DNA of 64,000 nucleotides from an uncultured Alsobacter sp. (GTDB lineage Bacteria > Pseudomonadota > Alphaproteobacteria > Rhizobiales > Beijerinckiaceae): contig NZ_CAMFHB010000008.1 of the NCBI RefSeq assembly GCF_945952055.1, positions 1-64,000 on the forward strand, in the 5' to 3' direction. Of this stretch, positions 1-9,190 are shown one piece after another. The position numbers were made by a program, and so were the translations under genes. Position 1 is the first letter of the stretch, and every line of letters starts with the position of its first letter. Below the pieces are notes generated by a model. That model had not been told where the DNA came from. It made no database searches and worked only from the letters and a program-made list of their open reading frames with translations.

Positions 1-936
1 GCCCTGGTCGGCCTGCCCGGGGACGCCGGAGCGCGGGGCGCGCTGGTGGCCGCCGGCTGCGTCGGGCCCGGGTCGCCCGCCTGGCCGGCGCTCGAGACGG
101 CGCTGGTCGCGGTCATCGCAGCCGGATCCCTGACCGCGCGCCTGCGCGAGGATGCAGGGCGCATCCTGTCGCGGCACGGCGACCCGCGCGACCTCGACGC
201 CCTCGTGCCGGTGCCGGGCGGCTCCTTCACGATGGGGGCGCCCGCGCCCGCCAACTCCGCCCCGCCGCACCGGGCGACGGTCGGCCCGTTCCGCATGGGC
301 CGCTTTCCGGTGACCAACGGGCAGTTCGAACGCTTCGTCGCGGAGACCGGGCGGGCGTGGCGCAGTCCCGAACGCGGCAAGCCCGACCGACGCAGCGCAC
401 CGGCGACCGATCTCACCTGGCGCGACGCGCGAGCCTATTGCGCCTGGCTGACCGACCGCTGGCGGGCGGAAGGCCGGATCGGAGCGGGCGAGACGGTGCG
501 CCTTCCCACCGAGCCCGAATGGGAACGCGCCGCGCGCGGCGACCAGACCGGAACCGACGGCGCGGTGGTGTATCCCTGGGCGGGGCCCTGGAACCCGGAC
601 GCCGTGAACGGCGACGAGACGGGGTTCAACGACACCTGCACCGTGGGGATCTTCCCGGCGGGACGGGCGCCCTATGGCTGCCTCGACATGGCCGGCCAGG
701 TCTGGGAGTGGGTGAGCACGTTGTGGGGCGAGGACATGGGCAAGCCCTCCTTCGCCTATCCCTATCGCGATGATGGGCGCGAGGACGCCGACGCGGGCCC
801 CACGATCCGGCGTGGACTGCGCGGGGGCTGCTTTTCGAGCGGGCCGCCCAAGGCCTGCTGCACCTACCGCGGCAGCCTGGAGCCTGACGGGTTCTGGCGC
901 GGCAACGGGTTCAGGATCGTGGTTGCAGGCCCTTGA
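1..936 (+). CDS. Formylglycine-generating enzyme / sulfatase-modifying factor (FGE-sulfatase) domain protein, 5'-truncated by window edge
   Basis: Frame 1 is open to base 1. PGGSFTMG...RFPVTNGQFERF...RLPTEPEWERAARG...GQVWEWV...RGGCF...YRG...GFRIV motifs are typical of the FGE-sulfatase domain. Confidence 0.85.
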   Translation, partial: ALVGLPGDAGARGALVAAGCVGPGSPAWPALETALVAVIAAGSLTARLREDAGRILSRHGDPRDLDALVPVPGGSFTMGAPAPANSAPPHRATVGPFRMGRFPVTNGQFERFVAETGRAWRSPERGKPDRRSAPATDLTWRDARAYCAWLTDRWRAEGRIGAGETVRLPTEPEWERAARGDQTGTDGAVVYPWAGPWNPDAVNGDETGFNDTCTVGIFPAGRAPYGCLDMAGQVWEWVSTLWGEDMGKPSFAYPYRDDGREDADAGPTIRRGLRGGCFSSGPPKACCTYRGSLEPDGFWRGNGFRIVVAGP

Positions 937-1121
937 ACGGCGAGCCGCCGAGCCCGGAAGCGGGCCGTCGACCGTCGGGATCACGTCCCGAAAACAGCAG
1001 GTTTGCGAAACCGTTCGCTAACAATGACCGCAAGTGGGCTTCGGGTAAACGCAGTGGTTAACCTCGCAGCAGGCGTGCTCGTCTAGGTTACATTCACCTG
1101 CTTGAAGAGGAGAACCTGCAG

Positions 1122-1286
1122 ATGCTGAAGCGCTTCATGAACGACGAGTCCGGTGCCACCGCCATCGAGTACGGCCTGATCGCTGCGATCATCGCGGTCG
1201 GCCTGATCGCCTCGCTCCAGGCTCTGAAGACCAACCTCGTCACCACGTTCACGAACGTCGGCAACGCGGTCAAGGGCGCCAACTAA
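1122..1286 (+). CDS. Flp/Fap-type pilin component (54 aa, below the ORF-track cutoff)
   Basis: MLKRFMNDESGATAIEYGLIAAIIAVGLIASLQALKTNLVTTFTNVGNAVKGAN; canonical ExGATAIEYGLIAAIIAV prepilin segment; upstream purine-rich RBS (gaggagaacctgcag). Confidence 0.93.
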   Translation: MLKRFMNDESGATAIEYGLIAAIIAVGLIASLQALKTNLVTTFTNVGNAVKGAN

Positions 1287-1308
1287 GCGATTGCCTCGCG
1301 GCCTACTC

Positions 1309-1344
1309 GCAAAAGGGCTCGGCTTCGGCCGGGCCCTTTTTTTG
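1309..1344 (+). terminator. Rho-independent terminator downstream of the Flp pilin gene
   Basis: aaaagggctcggcttcggccgggcccttttttt: GC-rich stem with TTCG loop followed by a T-run. Confidence 0.8.
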
Positions 1345-1398
1345 TTCCGCCCCGTCGCCCGGCAGCGCGCTTCACAGGCCCCGCGGCCGCTGCTAATC

Positions 1399-1411
1399 TA
1401 TCGATATCGAT
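1399..1411. promoter_or_regulatory. Palindromic candidate operator TATCGATATCGAT upstream of the Rieske oxygenase gene
   Basis: ATCGATATCGAT is a perfect 12-bp palindrome about 30 bp before the start codon; a near-identical copy is at 8069-8081. Confidence 0.5.
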
Positions 1412-1441
1412 CTAAAAACGATCTCGACGGGGAAACGGGCC

Positions 1442-2593
1442 ATGGACAACAAGGCGGTCGCACGCGAACTGGTCAGGCGCGCCCTGGAACGGCAGTCGGT
1501 CCGCTCCACCGACCAGGCCGAGGCTCCGATGCCGCTGCCGGTGTCGGCCTATCTCGATCCCTACCGCTACCGGCACGAGATCGACCGCATCTTCAAGCGC
1601 CTGCCACTGGCGCTGGCGCTGTCCATCGAGATCAAGGAGCCGGGCTCGTTCCGGACCATGGAGATTCTCGGCGTGCCGGTGCTCATCACCCGCGCCGACG
1701 ACGGCAAGGCCCGCGCCTTCATCAACACCTGCCGTCACCGTGGCGCGCCCGTGTGCGAGGAGAAGCACGGCAAGTCGGACCGCTTCGTCTGCCGCTACCA
1801 CGCCTGGTCCTACGACCACTGCGGCAAGCTCGTCGGTATGTATGGCCAGTCGACCTTCGGCGACATCGACCGCAGCGCCTTCGGCCTCACGCCCCTGCCC
1901 TGCGCCGAGCGCTGTGGCCTCGTCTGGGTGGGCCTGCGCCCGGACGTGCAGTTCGACATCGACGAGTGGCTGGGCGACTTCGCCGAGCAGCTGAACAGCC
2001 TGAAGCTCACCGAGTGGTACATCTACACCCAGCGCGAGCTCGAGGGGCCGGGCTGGAAGGTGGCCTGGGACGGCTATCTCGAGAGCTACCACCACAACAC
2101 GCTGCACGCGAACACGGTGGGCAAGTTCACCATCGGCAACCTGATGCTGCACGACACCTACGGGCCTCACCAGCGCATCACCTTCGGCCGCAAGTCACTC
2201 ATGGACATCATGGGCAAGCCCGAGAGCGAGTGGGGCGACCCGGAGGAGCACGTCCGGCTCATCCACTCCGGCTTCCCCAACCTGTCGATCTCCGGGATCC
2301 TCGGAGACCATGCGCTGGTGAGCCAGGTGTTCCCGACGGATCGCCCCGACCGCACCATCACCCGCCAGACCGTGCTCGCGGCGCGCGAGCCCAAGACCGA
2401 CGCCGAGAAGGCCGCCACCGAAGGCTTCAGCCAGGTGACACTGACGGCGGTGAAGGACGAGGACTATGAGATCGGGCTCAAGATTCAGAAGGGCCTGGAG
2501 TCGGGCGGAAACCGCGAGTTCGTGTTCGGGCGGAACGAGCCGGCGCTCCAGCATTACCACAAGTGGGTGGCGAGGCTTTCGGCGGTGGATTGA
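1442..2593 (+). CDS. Rieske (2Fe-2S) aromatic-ring-hydroxylating oxygenase alpha subunit
   Basis: NTCRHRGAPVC...CRYHAWSYD (CxH...CxxH Rieske motif) plus C-terminal catalytic region (ESYHHNTLHANT). Confidence 0.93.
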   Translation: MDNKAVARELVRRALERQSVRSTDQAEAPMPLPVSAYLDPYRYRHEIDRIFKRLPLALALSIEIKEPGSFRTMEILGVPVLITRADDGKARAFINTCRHRGAPVCEEKHGKSDRFVCRYHAWSYDHCGKLVGMYGQSTFGDIDRSAFGLTPLPCAERCGLVWVGLRPDVQFDIDEWLGDFAEQLNSLKLTEWYIYTQRELEGPGWKVAWDGYLESYHHNTLHANTVGKFTIGNLMLHDTYGPHQRITFGRKSLMDIMGKPESEWGDPEEHVRLIHSGFPNLSISGILGDHALVSQVFPTDRPDRTITRQTVLAAREPKTDAEKAATEGFSQVTLTAVKDEDYEIGLKIQKGLESGGNREFVFGRNEPALQHYHKWVARLSAVD

Positions 2594-2700
2594 GCGGCTG
2601 GGGGTTGGTGCGTCCTTCGACTCGGCCCTTCGGGCCGGCTCAGGATGAGGACCTTTGTTGTTGAACACAAAGGGACTTTTTTCTCCAGCCACCTCTCAGC

Positions 2701-2795
2701 CGTCCTGCCCGGGCTTGGCCCGGGCATCCACGACTTTGCCGGGACCATGCTGAAGTCGTGGATGGCCGGGCCAAGCCCGGCCAGGACGCGGAGAG
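2701..2795. repeat. Dispersed palindromic intergenic element, copy 1
   Basis: cgtcctgcccgggcttggcccgggcatccacgacttt...aagtcgtggatggccgggccaagcccggccaggacgcggagag; nested inverted repeat related to 9119-9168 and 13643-13765. Confidence 0.75.
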
Positions 2796-2838
2796 GGTGT
2801 CGCAAGCTGGACCGGAGGCTCGTGCCGGCACCAACCGC

Positions 2839-3414
2839 TTACCTCTTCGCCGCCGACCGCCCATGCGCCCGGTCGAAATCCTTCCACGCCGCCAGCGTCT
2901 CCGGGTAATCGGCCTTCCGCCGCTCGGCCCCCACCGCCAGACGGTGCTCGTTGTTGAGGGCCGAGCCGTACTCGGTCACCGGCACGTAGTAGAGGAAGTG
3001 GATCGTCCGTTTGGCGAAGAGCCAGCGGCCCGCCTCGCGCCGGTAGACGTCCTCGTATTTCATCGCGGCGATGCTGACGACGTTGTTGGGCGTGGTCTCG
3101 GCGTGGGAGAGGACGAGGCCCGTGGCGCGGTCGGGGTCGGCGTCGTCGAAGGCGACCATGCGGTCGTGGGTCCAGTGGAAGGCCGGGCCGCGCACGTCGA
3201 AGAGCTTCACGAACATGGCGGCGATGGCGTCGCGCCCCTTGCCGACGAGGAGCCCGCTCGGCGAGGCGAACTCGGCATCGGCCGTGAAGAGGCTCGTCAG
3301 GCGTGGCATGTCGTGCTCGTCGCAGGCGATGGCATAGGCCGTCACCAGCTCGCCGATCTCGGCGCGGGCCTCGAGCCGGTCGATGCGGCGCAGAAGATCC
3401 TGGTCGTTCGCCAT
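2839..3414 (-). CDS. SnoaL-like / nuclear transport factor 2-like family protein
   Basis: ELVTAYAIACDEHDMPRLTSLFTADAEFASPSG...GKGRDAIAAMF...HWTHDRMV...YEDVYRREAGRWLFAKRTIHFLYYVP. Confidence 0.8.
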   Translation of the reverse strand: MANDQDLLRRIDRLEARAEIGELVTAYAIACDEHDMPRLTSLFTADAEFASPSGLLVGKGRDAIAAMFVKLFDVRGPAFHWTHDRMVAFDDADPDRATGLVLSHAETTPNNVVSIAAMKYEDVYRREAGRWLFAKRTIHFLYYVPVTEYGSALNNEHRLAVGAERRKADYPETLAAWKDFDRAHGRSAAKR

Positions 3415-3428
3415 GGCGTGTCCTCCGA

Positions 3429-4397
3429 TCACCTGGTCTTGCGGGCGAAGAGCCCGGACAGGGTTCCCACGACGCCGCTGCGCAGCAGCAGCACGAAGCC
3501 GACGAAGAGCGCGCCCTGGATGGCCTGGACCCAGGCCCCCGTCTTGGCGAGCGCGTCGAACATGGTCATCAGCACGGCGGCCCCGACGATGGGGCCGAGC
3601 GCGGTGCCGATGCCGCCGATGAGCACGGCGAGCAGCACCTCGCCCGACATCGAGAAGTGCACGTCGCCGAGATTGGCGAGCTGCAGCACGATGGCCTTGG
3701 TCGCCCCGGCGAGCCCGGAGATCGCGGCCGAAAGCGTGAAGGCGAGGAGCTTGAAGCGGCGCGTGTCGTAGCCCAGCGAGACGGCCCGGGGCTCGTTGTC
3801 GCGGATGGCCGTGAGAACCTCGCCGAAGGGGGAGTTCACGGCGCGGTTCACGATGGCGAAGCCCGCGAGGAAGATGACGAGCGTGACGACGTACATGCTC
3901 GTGTTGTCGGCCAGGCTGATGACGCCGAAGAGTTTTCCGCGCGGCCCCGTCTGGATGCCGTCCTCGCCCATGCTCCAGGGCGCCTGCACCAAGTAGAAGT
4001 AGACGACCTGGGCGAGCGCCAGCGTGATCATCGCGAAATAGAGGCCCGTCCGCTTGATCGCGAGCCAGCCGATGACGGCCCCCAGCGCGGCCGCCGCCGC
4101 CGTGCCGGCCAGGATGCCGAGCTCGGGCGTCAGGCCGACCACCGTGACGAGATGCGCGCAGACATAGGACGCCAGGCCGAAGAAGGCGGCGTGGCCGAAG
4201 GCGAGCAGCCCGAGATAGCCGAAGAGCAGGTTGTAGGCGCAGGCGAAGAGCCCGAAATACAGGATCTTCATCGCCAGCGTCGGGTAGACGACGAGCGGCA
4301 GCAGCGCCCCCGCCGCCGCCAGGCCGACGAGGTAGGCCAGTTCGCGGGCCCGCGGCGAGGCGAGCCAGGCCGGCGTGGAGGACGGTTTCCCGCTCAT
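3429..4397 (-). CDS. livM: Branched-chain amino-acid-type ABC transporter permease (LivM family)
   Basis: NLLFGYLGLLAFGHAAFFGLASY...IGWLAIKRTGLYFAMITLALAQ; adjacent to LivH/F/G. Start trimmed from the longer ORF to MSGKPSS. Confidence 0.88.
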   Translation of the reverse strand: MSGKPSSTPAWLASPRARELAYLVGLAAAGALLPLVVYPTLAMKILYFGLFACAYNLLFGYLGLLAFGHAAFFGLASYVCAHLVTVVGLTPELGILAGTAAAAALGAVIGWLAIKRTGLYFAMITLALAQVVYFYLVQAPWSMGEDGIQTGPRGKLFGVISLADNTSMYVVTLVIFLAGFAIVNRAVNSPFGEVLTAIRDNEPRAVSLGYDTRRFKLLAFTLSAAISGLAGATKAIVLQLANLGDVHFSMSGEVLLAVLIGGIGTALGPIVGAAVLMTMFDALAKTGAWVQAIQGALFVGFVLLLRSGVVGTLSGLFARKTR

Positions 4398-5317
4398 GTG
4401 CGCCCCATCAGGCCCTGCGGCCGCGCGAGCAGGATCAGCGCCATGAACACGAAGATCACCGTGGTGGAGCCCGGCGGGTAGACCACCTTGGTGAGCCCCT
4501 CGATGAGCCCCAGCAGGAAGCCGCTGACGATGGAGCCGAGGATCGAGCCCATGCCGCCGATGACGACCACGGCGAATACGATGATGATGAGGTTCTGCCC
4601 CATCTGCGGGCTCACCTGGTAGATCGGCGCGGCCATGACGCCGGCGAGCCCCGCGAGCGCCACGCCGAGCGCGTAGGTGAGCATCAGCATGCGCGGCACG
4701 TCGATGCCGAAGGCCTGCACCAGCTCCGGGTTTTCCGTGGCGGCGCGCAGATAGGCGCCGAGGCGGGTCCGCTCGATCAGGAGCCAGGTGCCGAAGCAGA
4801 TGATGATCGACGCGACGATGACCCAGGCCCGGTAGTAGGGCAGGAACATGAAGCCGAGATTGAACGTGCCCTGGAACTCCTTCGGCGTGCCGTAGGGCAG
4901 CCCCGCCGAGCCGAAGCGCACGTGCAAGAGGCCCTCCACCATCATGGCGAGGCCGATGGTGAGCAGGAAGCCGTAGGCGTGGTCGAGGTCGTAGACCCGG
5001 CGGATGAAGATCCGCTCGGTGGCCATGCCGACGACGCCGACGATGACCGGCGCCAGGATCAGCGAGGGCCAGTAGCCGATGGACGGCAGGCCGCTGCCGG
5101 GAAAGAGCTCGGGCAGGTTCAGAAGCGCCCAGGCGACGAAGGCGCCCAGCATGTACTGCGCCCCGTGGGCGAAGTTGGCGATGCGCAGCATGCCGAAGAT
5201 CACTGCCACGCCGAGGCTGAGCATGGCGTAGAACGAGCCGTTGATGAGCCCGATGAGCAGCTGCCCGAAGACGGCGGCCGAGTTGTAGGTCTTGCCCAGG
5301 ATCTCGATCGTGAACAC
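4394..5317 (-). CDS. livH: Branched-chain amino-acid-type ABC transporter permease (LivH family)
   Basis: LINGSFYAMLSLGVAVIFGMLRIANFAHGAQYMLGAF...GGMGSILGSIVSGFLLGLIEGL. Confidence 0.9.
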   Translation of the reverse strand: MFTIEILGKTYNSAAVFGQLLIGLINGSFYAMLSLGVAVIFGMLRIANFAHGAQYMLGAFVAWALLNLPELFPGSGLPSIGYWPSLILAPVIVGVVGMATERIFIRRVYDLDHAYGFLLTIGLAMMVEGLLHVRFGSAGLPYGTPKEFQGTFNLGFMFLPYYRAWVIVASIIICFGTWLLIERTRLGAYLRAATENPELVQAFGIDVPRMLMLTYALGVALAGLAGVMAAPIYQVSPQMGQNLIIIVFAVVVIGGMGSILGSIVSGFLLGLIEGLTKVVYPPGSTTVIFVFMALILLARPQGLMGRT

Positions 5318-5320
5318 CGG

Positions 5321-6023
<703 letters not shown>

Positions 6024-6031
<8 letters not shown>

Positions 6032-6785
6032 GGCCGGTCCCCATGTAGGCGTCGATCACGGCCGGGTTGTTGGCAATGTCGGCATAGCGGCCGGCGGCGA
6101 GCTGCTGGCCGTGCATCAGCACCGTGATCGTGTCGGACAGCGTTTCGACGACCGAGAGATTGTGCTCGACCATCAGCACCGTGCGGCTCTTCGCCACGGT
6201 GCGGATGAGCTCGGTGATGCGGGCGATGTCCTCCTGCCCGAGACCGGCCATGGGTTCGTCGAGCATCAGGAGCTCGGGGTCCAGCGCCAGGGTCGTGGCG
6301 ATCTCCAGCGCCCGCTTGCGGCCATAGGGCAATTCGGCGGCGGGCACGTCGGCGGCGTCGGAGAGACCGACCTGGTCGAGCAGCGCCTCGGCCTGGTCGT
6401 TCAGCCGGTCGAGCCAGGCCGACGACATCCAGAACCGGTAGGACACGCCGGTCGGCCGCTGCAGGGCCATGCGCACGTTGTCGCGCGCGCTCTTGCGGCC
6501 GAAGACGGCGGAGATCTGGAACGAGCGCACCATGCCGAGGCGTGCGACGTCCCATGGTCCGAGCCCGGTGATGTCGCGCCCCTTGAACACGATGCGGCCG
6601 CGGGTGGGCGGCAGCACCTTGGTGAGCAGGTTGAAGACGGTCGTCTTGCCGGCCCCGTTGGGGCCGATGAGGGCGTGGACGGTGCCGCGGTGGACGGTGA
6701 GATCCAGCCCCCGCACGGCGGTGAAGCCGCCGAACTGCTTCGACAGTCCGGAGGCCTCCAGAATGATCCCGGCGGATGACGTCAT
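6024..6785 (-). CDS. livG: ABC transporter ATP-binding protein (LivG family)
   Basis: IGPNGAGKTTVFNLLTKVLPPTRGRI; LPYGRKRALEIATTLALDPELLMLDEPMAGLG. Confidence 0.92.
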
Positions 6786-6821
6786 CGCGAGCCTTCGCCG
6801 GTTACCTGCAAGTCCCGATGG

Positions 6822-8021
6822 TCAGAGCTTGCAGCCGCTCTGATCGACCGGCAAGGGCGCACCCTGCTCCAGCGTCAGCTCGCGAGCCACCTTCAGGAGG
6901 TCCCACGGGCCCTTGCTCTCGGCCGGGCTCTTCACCTCGAAGACGTAGCGCTGCTTCACCACGCTGCCGTTCTCGCGCACCCGCCCGTCCTTGGTGTTGA
7001 AGTAGTTGATCGGCAGGGAGCGGACCTTGGCCATCACGGCGTCGCTGTCCGTGGTGCCGGCGGCCTTCACCGCGGCGAGGTAGTGCATGACCGAGGTGTA
7101 GACGTTGATCTGCTGCGGGGTCGGCGGCTTCTTGATCTTTTCCTCGAAGCGCTTGGAGAAGGCGCGCAGGTCGTCGGAGAGATCCCAGTAGGCCGAGTCC
7201 ACGAAGGTCACGCCCTGCGCGACCTCGAGGCCCAGCGCCTTCACGTCGGTGACGAACATGGCCGGGGCCACGATCTTCTTGCCCTGCTTGACGAGGCCGA
7301 ACTCGGCGAGCTGCTTGATGGCGTTGACGGTGTCGAGGCCGCCGGACGAGAGCGCGATCACCTTGGCCCCGGAGGCCTGGGCCTGCACGACGGCCGAGGC
7401 GAAGTCGGTGCTGCCCATGGGGAACAGCGCCTCGCCCAGGAACTTGCCGCCGTTCTTCTCGATCAGCGCCTTGAGCTGGTTCGCCATCTCGCGCGTGCCG
7501 GAATAGTCGGCGGTGATGTGGAACCAGGTGTCGCCGCCGGCCGCCACGACGCCGGCCGCGACGCCGTTCGTCTGGATGTGCGTGTCGGTGGACCAGTGCA
7601 CGGCCCAGGGCGAGCAGTACTGGCCGGTGAGCGAGGACGCGCCCGTCATCTGCCAGTTGATCTTCTTGCGCTCCTTGGCGACGCCCTGCACCGCGATGGC
7701 GACCGCCGTGTTCACGATGTCGAAGATCGCGTCGACCTTCTCCTGGTCGTACCACTGGCGCGCGATGGAGGAGCCCACGTCCACCTTGTTCTGGTGGTTG
7801 GCGCCCACGACCTCGATCTTGACGCCGGGCATCAGCTTCTGGCTGTCGGCGGCGGCCAGCTCGGCGGCGTGCAGCGAGCCGGGGCCATAGGCGTCGGCGA
7901 GCGGTCCGCTCATGTCCGACAGGACGCCGATCTTCACCTGCGTCAGGGGGGTCTGGGCCATCGCCGGCGCGCAGGCCAGCGCCAGCATCGCGGCGCCTGC
8001 GAGCATTGCTCTCATCAGCAT
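6822..8021 (-). CDS. ABC transporter substrate-binding protein (branched-chain amino acid / LivK-type)
   Basis: Signal peptide MLMRAMLAGAAMLALACAPAMA, then KIGVLSDMSGPLADAYGPGSLHAAELA; RBS (ggaga) before ATG at 8021; adjacent to livFGHM. Confidence 0.88.
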   Translation of the reverse strand: MLMRAMLAGAAMLALACAPAMAQTPLTQVKIGVLSDMSGPLADAYGPGSLHAAELAAADSQKLMPGVKIEVVGANHQNKVDVGSSIARQWYDQEKVDAIFDIVNTAVAIAVQGVAKERKKINWQMTGASSLTGQYCSPWAVHWSTDTHIQTNGVAAGVVAAGGDTWFHITADYSGTREMANQLKALIEKNGGKFLGEALFPMGSTDFASAVVQAQASGAKVIALSSGGLDTVNAIKQLAEFGLVKQGKKIVAPAMFVTDVKALGLEVAQGVTFVDSAYWDLSDDLRAFSKRFEEKIKKPPTPQQINVYTSVMHYLAAVKAAGTTDSDAVMAKVRSLPINYFNTKDGRVRENGSVVKQRYVFEVKSPAESKGPWDLLKVARELTLEQGAPLPVDQSGCKL

Positions 8022-8068
8022 GGTGCGTCTCCTCAGGGGCGCCGCCTCCTGGGTGGGACGGCTTTGTA

Positions 8069-8081
8069 TATCGATTTCGAT
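8069..8081. promoter_or_regulatory. Second copy of the TATCGAT(A/T)TCGAT candidate operator, between divergent genes
   Basis: TATCGATTTCGAT matches 12/13 positions of 1399-1411; lies between the divergent SBP (8021, -) and AhpD-like (8166, +) genes. Confidence 0.5.
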
Positions 8082-8165
8082 GAGTTTAATCTGAGCCTCC
8101 GCGGTCGTGCAACAGAGCCGGCTGCGTTTGGAGCCCGCCAGAGGCTCAACTGGGAGTGAGCGACC

Positions 8166-8756
8166 ATGGCCCGCCTGAAGCCCCTCGACCCCTCCGCGTT
8201 CAGCCCCGACCTGCAGGCCTTCCTCGGCCCCGCGGCGCTGGCCGATCCGGCAAAGCTCGGCGTGCTGCGGATCTGGGCGCAGCGTCCGGACATCGCGATC
8301 GCCTACCGCACCTTCATCCAGGCGATTCTCGCCAACGCGGTGCTGCCGCGCCGGCTGATCGAGCTCCTGCGCATCCGCATCGCCTTCCACAACCAGTGCC
8401 GCAGCTGCATGGCGATCCGCTATCGCCCGGGCGTGGAGGAGGGCGTCACCGAGGATCTGGTCTGCGAACTCGCCGCCCCGGAGGAAGCCACCGACCTCAC
8501 CGAACGCGAGCGCGCCGCCCTGCACTACGCCGACCTCGTGGCCACGAACCACCTCGCCATCTCGGACGCGACCTTCGACCGCCTGCGCGAGCACTTCACC
8601 GAGCCCGAGATCGTCGAGCTCGCCATGCACATCGGCTACTGCGTCGGCTTCGGGCGGATCGCGATGTCGTGGGACATGGTCGACGACCTGCCGGACCGCT
8701 TCAAGGACCGCTCCGGGCCGATCACGCCGTGGGGCGGCGACGCGACGGTGGTCTAG
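8166..8756 (+). CDS. Carboxymuconolactone decarboxylase / AhpD-like protein
   Basis: LIELLRIRIAFHNQCRSCMAIRY (CxxC helix), ERERAALHYADLVATNH...IVELAMHIGYCVGFGRIA. Confidence 0.85.
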   Translation: MARLKPLDPSAFSPDLQAFLGPAALADPAKLGVLRIWAQRPDIAIAYRTFIQAILANAVLPRRLIELLRIRIAFHNQCRSCMAIRYRPGVEEGVTEDLVCELAAPEEATDLTERERAALHYADLVATNHLAISDATFDRLREHFTEPEIVELAMHIGYCVGFGRIAMSWDMVDDLPDRFKDRSGPITPWGGDATVV

Positions 8757-8810
8757 TCGCCGGCAGACGAAGGCTTAACCGGCGTTGTCCAGAGTGTCCC
8801 CACACGAGGA

Positions 8811-9098
8811 GTGGCGGCGATGCGGCGGATCGAGATCGGAGAGGGGCTGGAACTCGGCTTTCCCGGGCGCTCGAAGGATTTTCGCGAAGGCGTCGAGATC
8901 GGCCTGCTGGCGGCCGCGCTGATCTACGGTGCGCCGAGCGTGACGCTCGCGGTCAGCGTGCGGGCGATCCCGCAGGCCTCCGAACTTGCCCGCAAGCTCG
9001 GTTATTCCATGACCCGCGCCCCGAACCAGACCCCGGAGCCCGATGCCATCCAGTTCGTGTTCAAGGATACGAAGCGGCTGCGGGTGGTGAAGGGGTAG
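8811..9098 (+). CDS. Hypothetical protein (95 aa)
   Basis: Complete ORF between AhpD-like gene and a palindromic repeat; no recognised motif. Confidence 0.5.
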   Translation: MAAMRRIEIGEGLELGFPGRSKDFREGVEIGLLAAALIYGAPSVTLAVSVRAIPQASELARKLGYSMTRAPNQTPEPDAIQFVFKDTKRLRVVKG

Positions 9099-9118
9099 GC
9101 TTCCCCCTTTCGACGCTC

Positions 9119-9168
9119 CATCTCTCCGCGTCATCCCCGGGCCAAGCCCGGGCATGACGGTGGAGAGG
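9119..9168. repeat. Dispersed palindromic intergenic element, copy 2 (single-unit version)
   Basis: catctctccgcgtcatccccgggccaagcccgggcatgacggtggagagg; inverted repeat sharing the CTCTCCGCGTC border with copies 1 and 3. Confidence 0.7.
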
Positions 9169-9190
9169 TTGAGCCTTTGAAAAGAAACAC

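Noticed and set aside
1-936. FGE-sulfatase-domain protein as part of the caspase module
   Set aside because: Such domains can accompany caspases elsewhere, but here they are about 17 kb apart with unrelated operons between.
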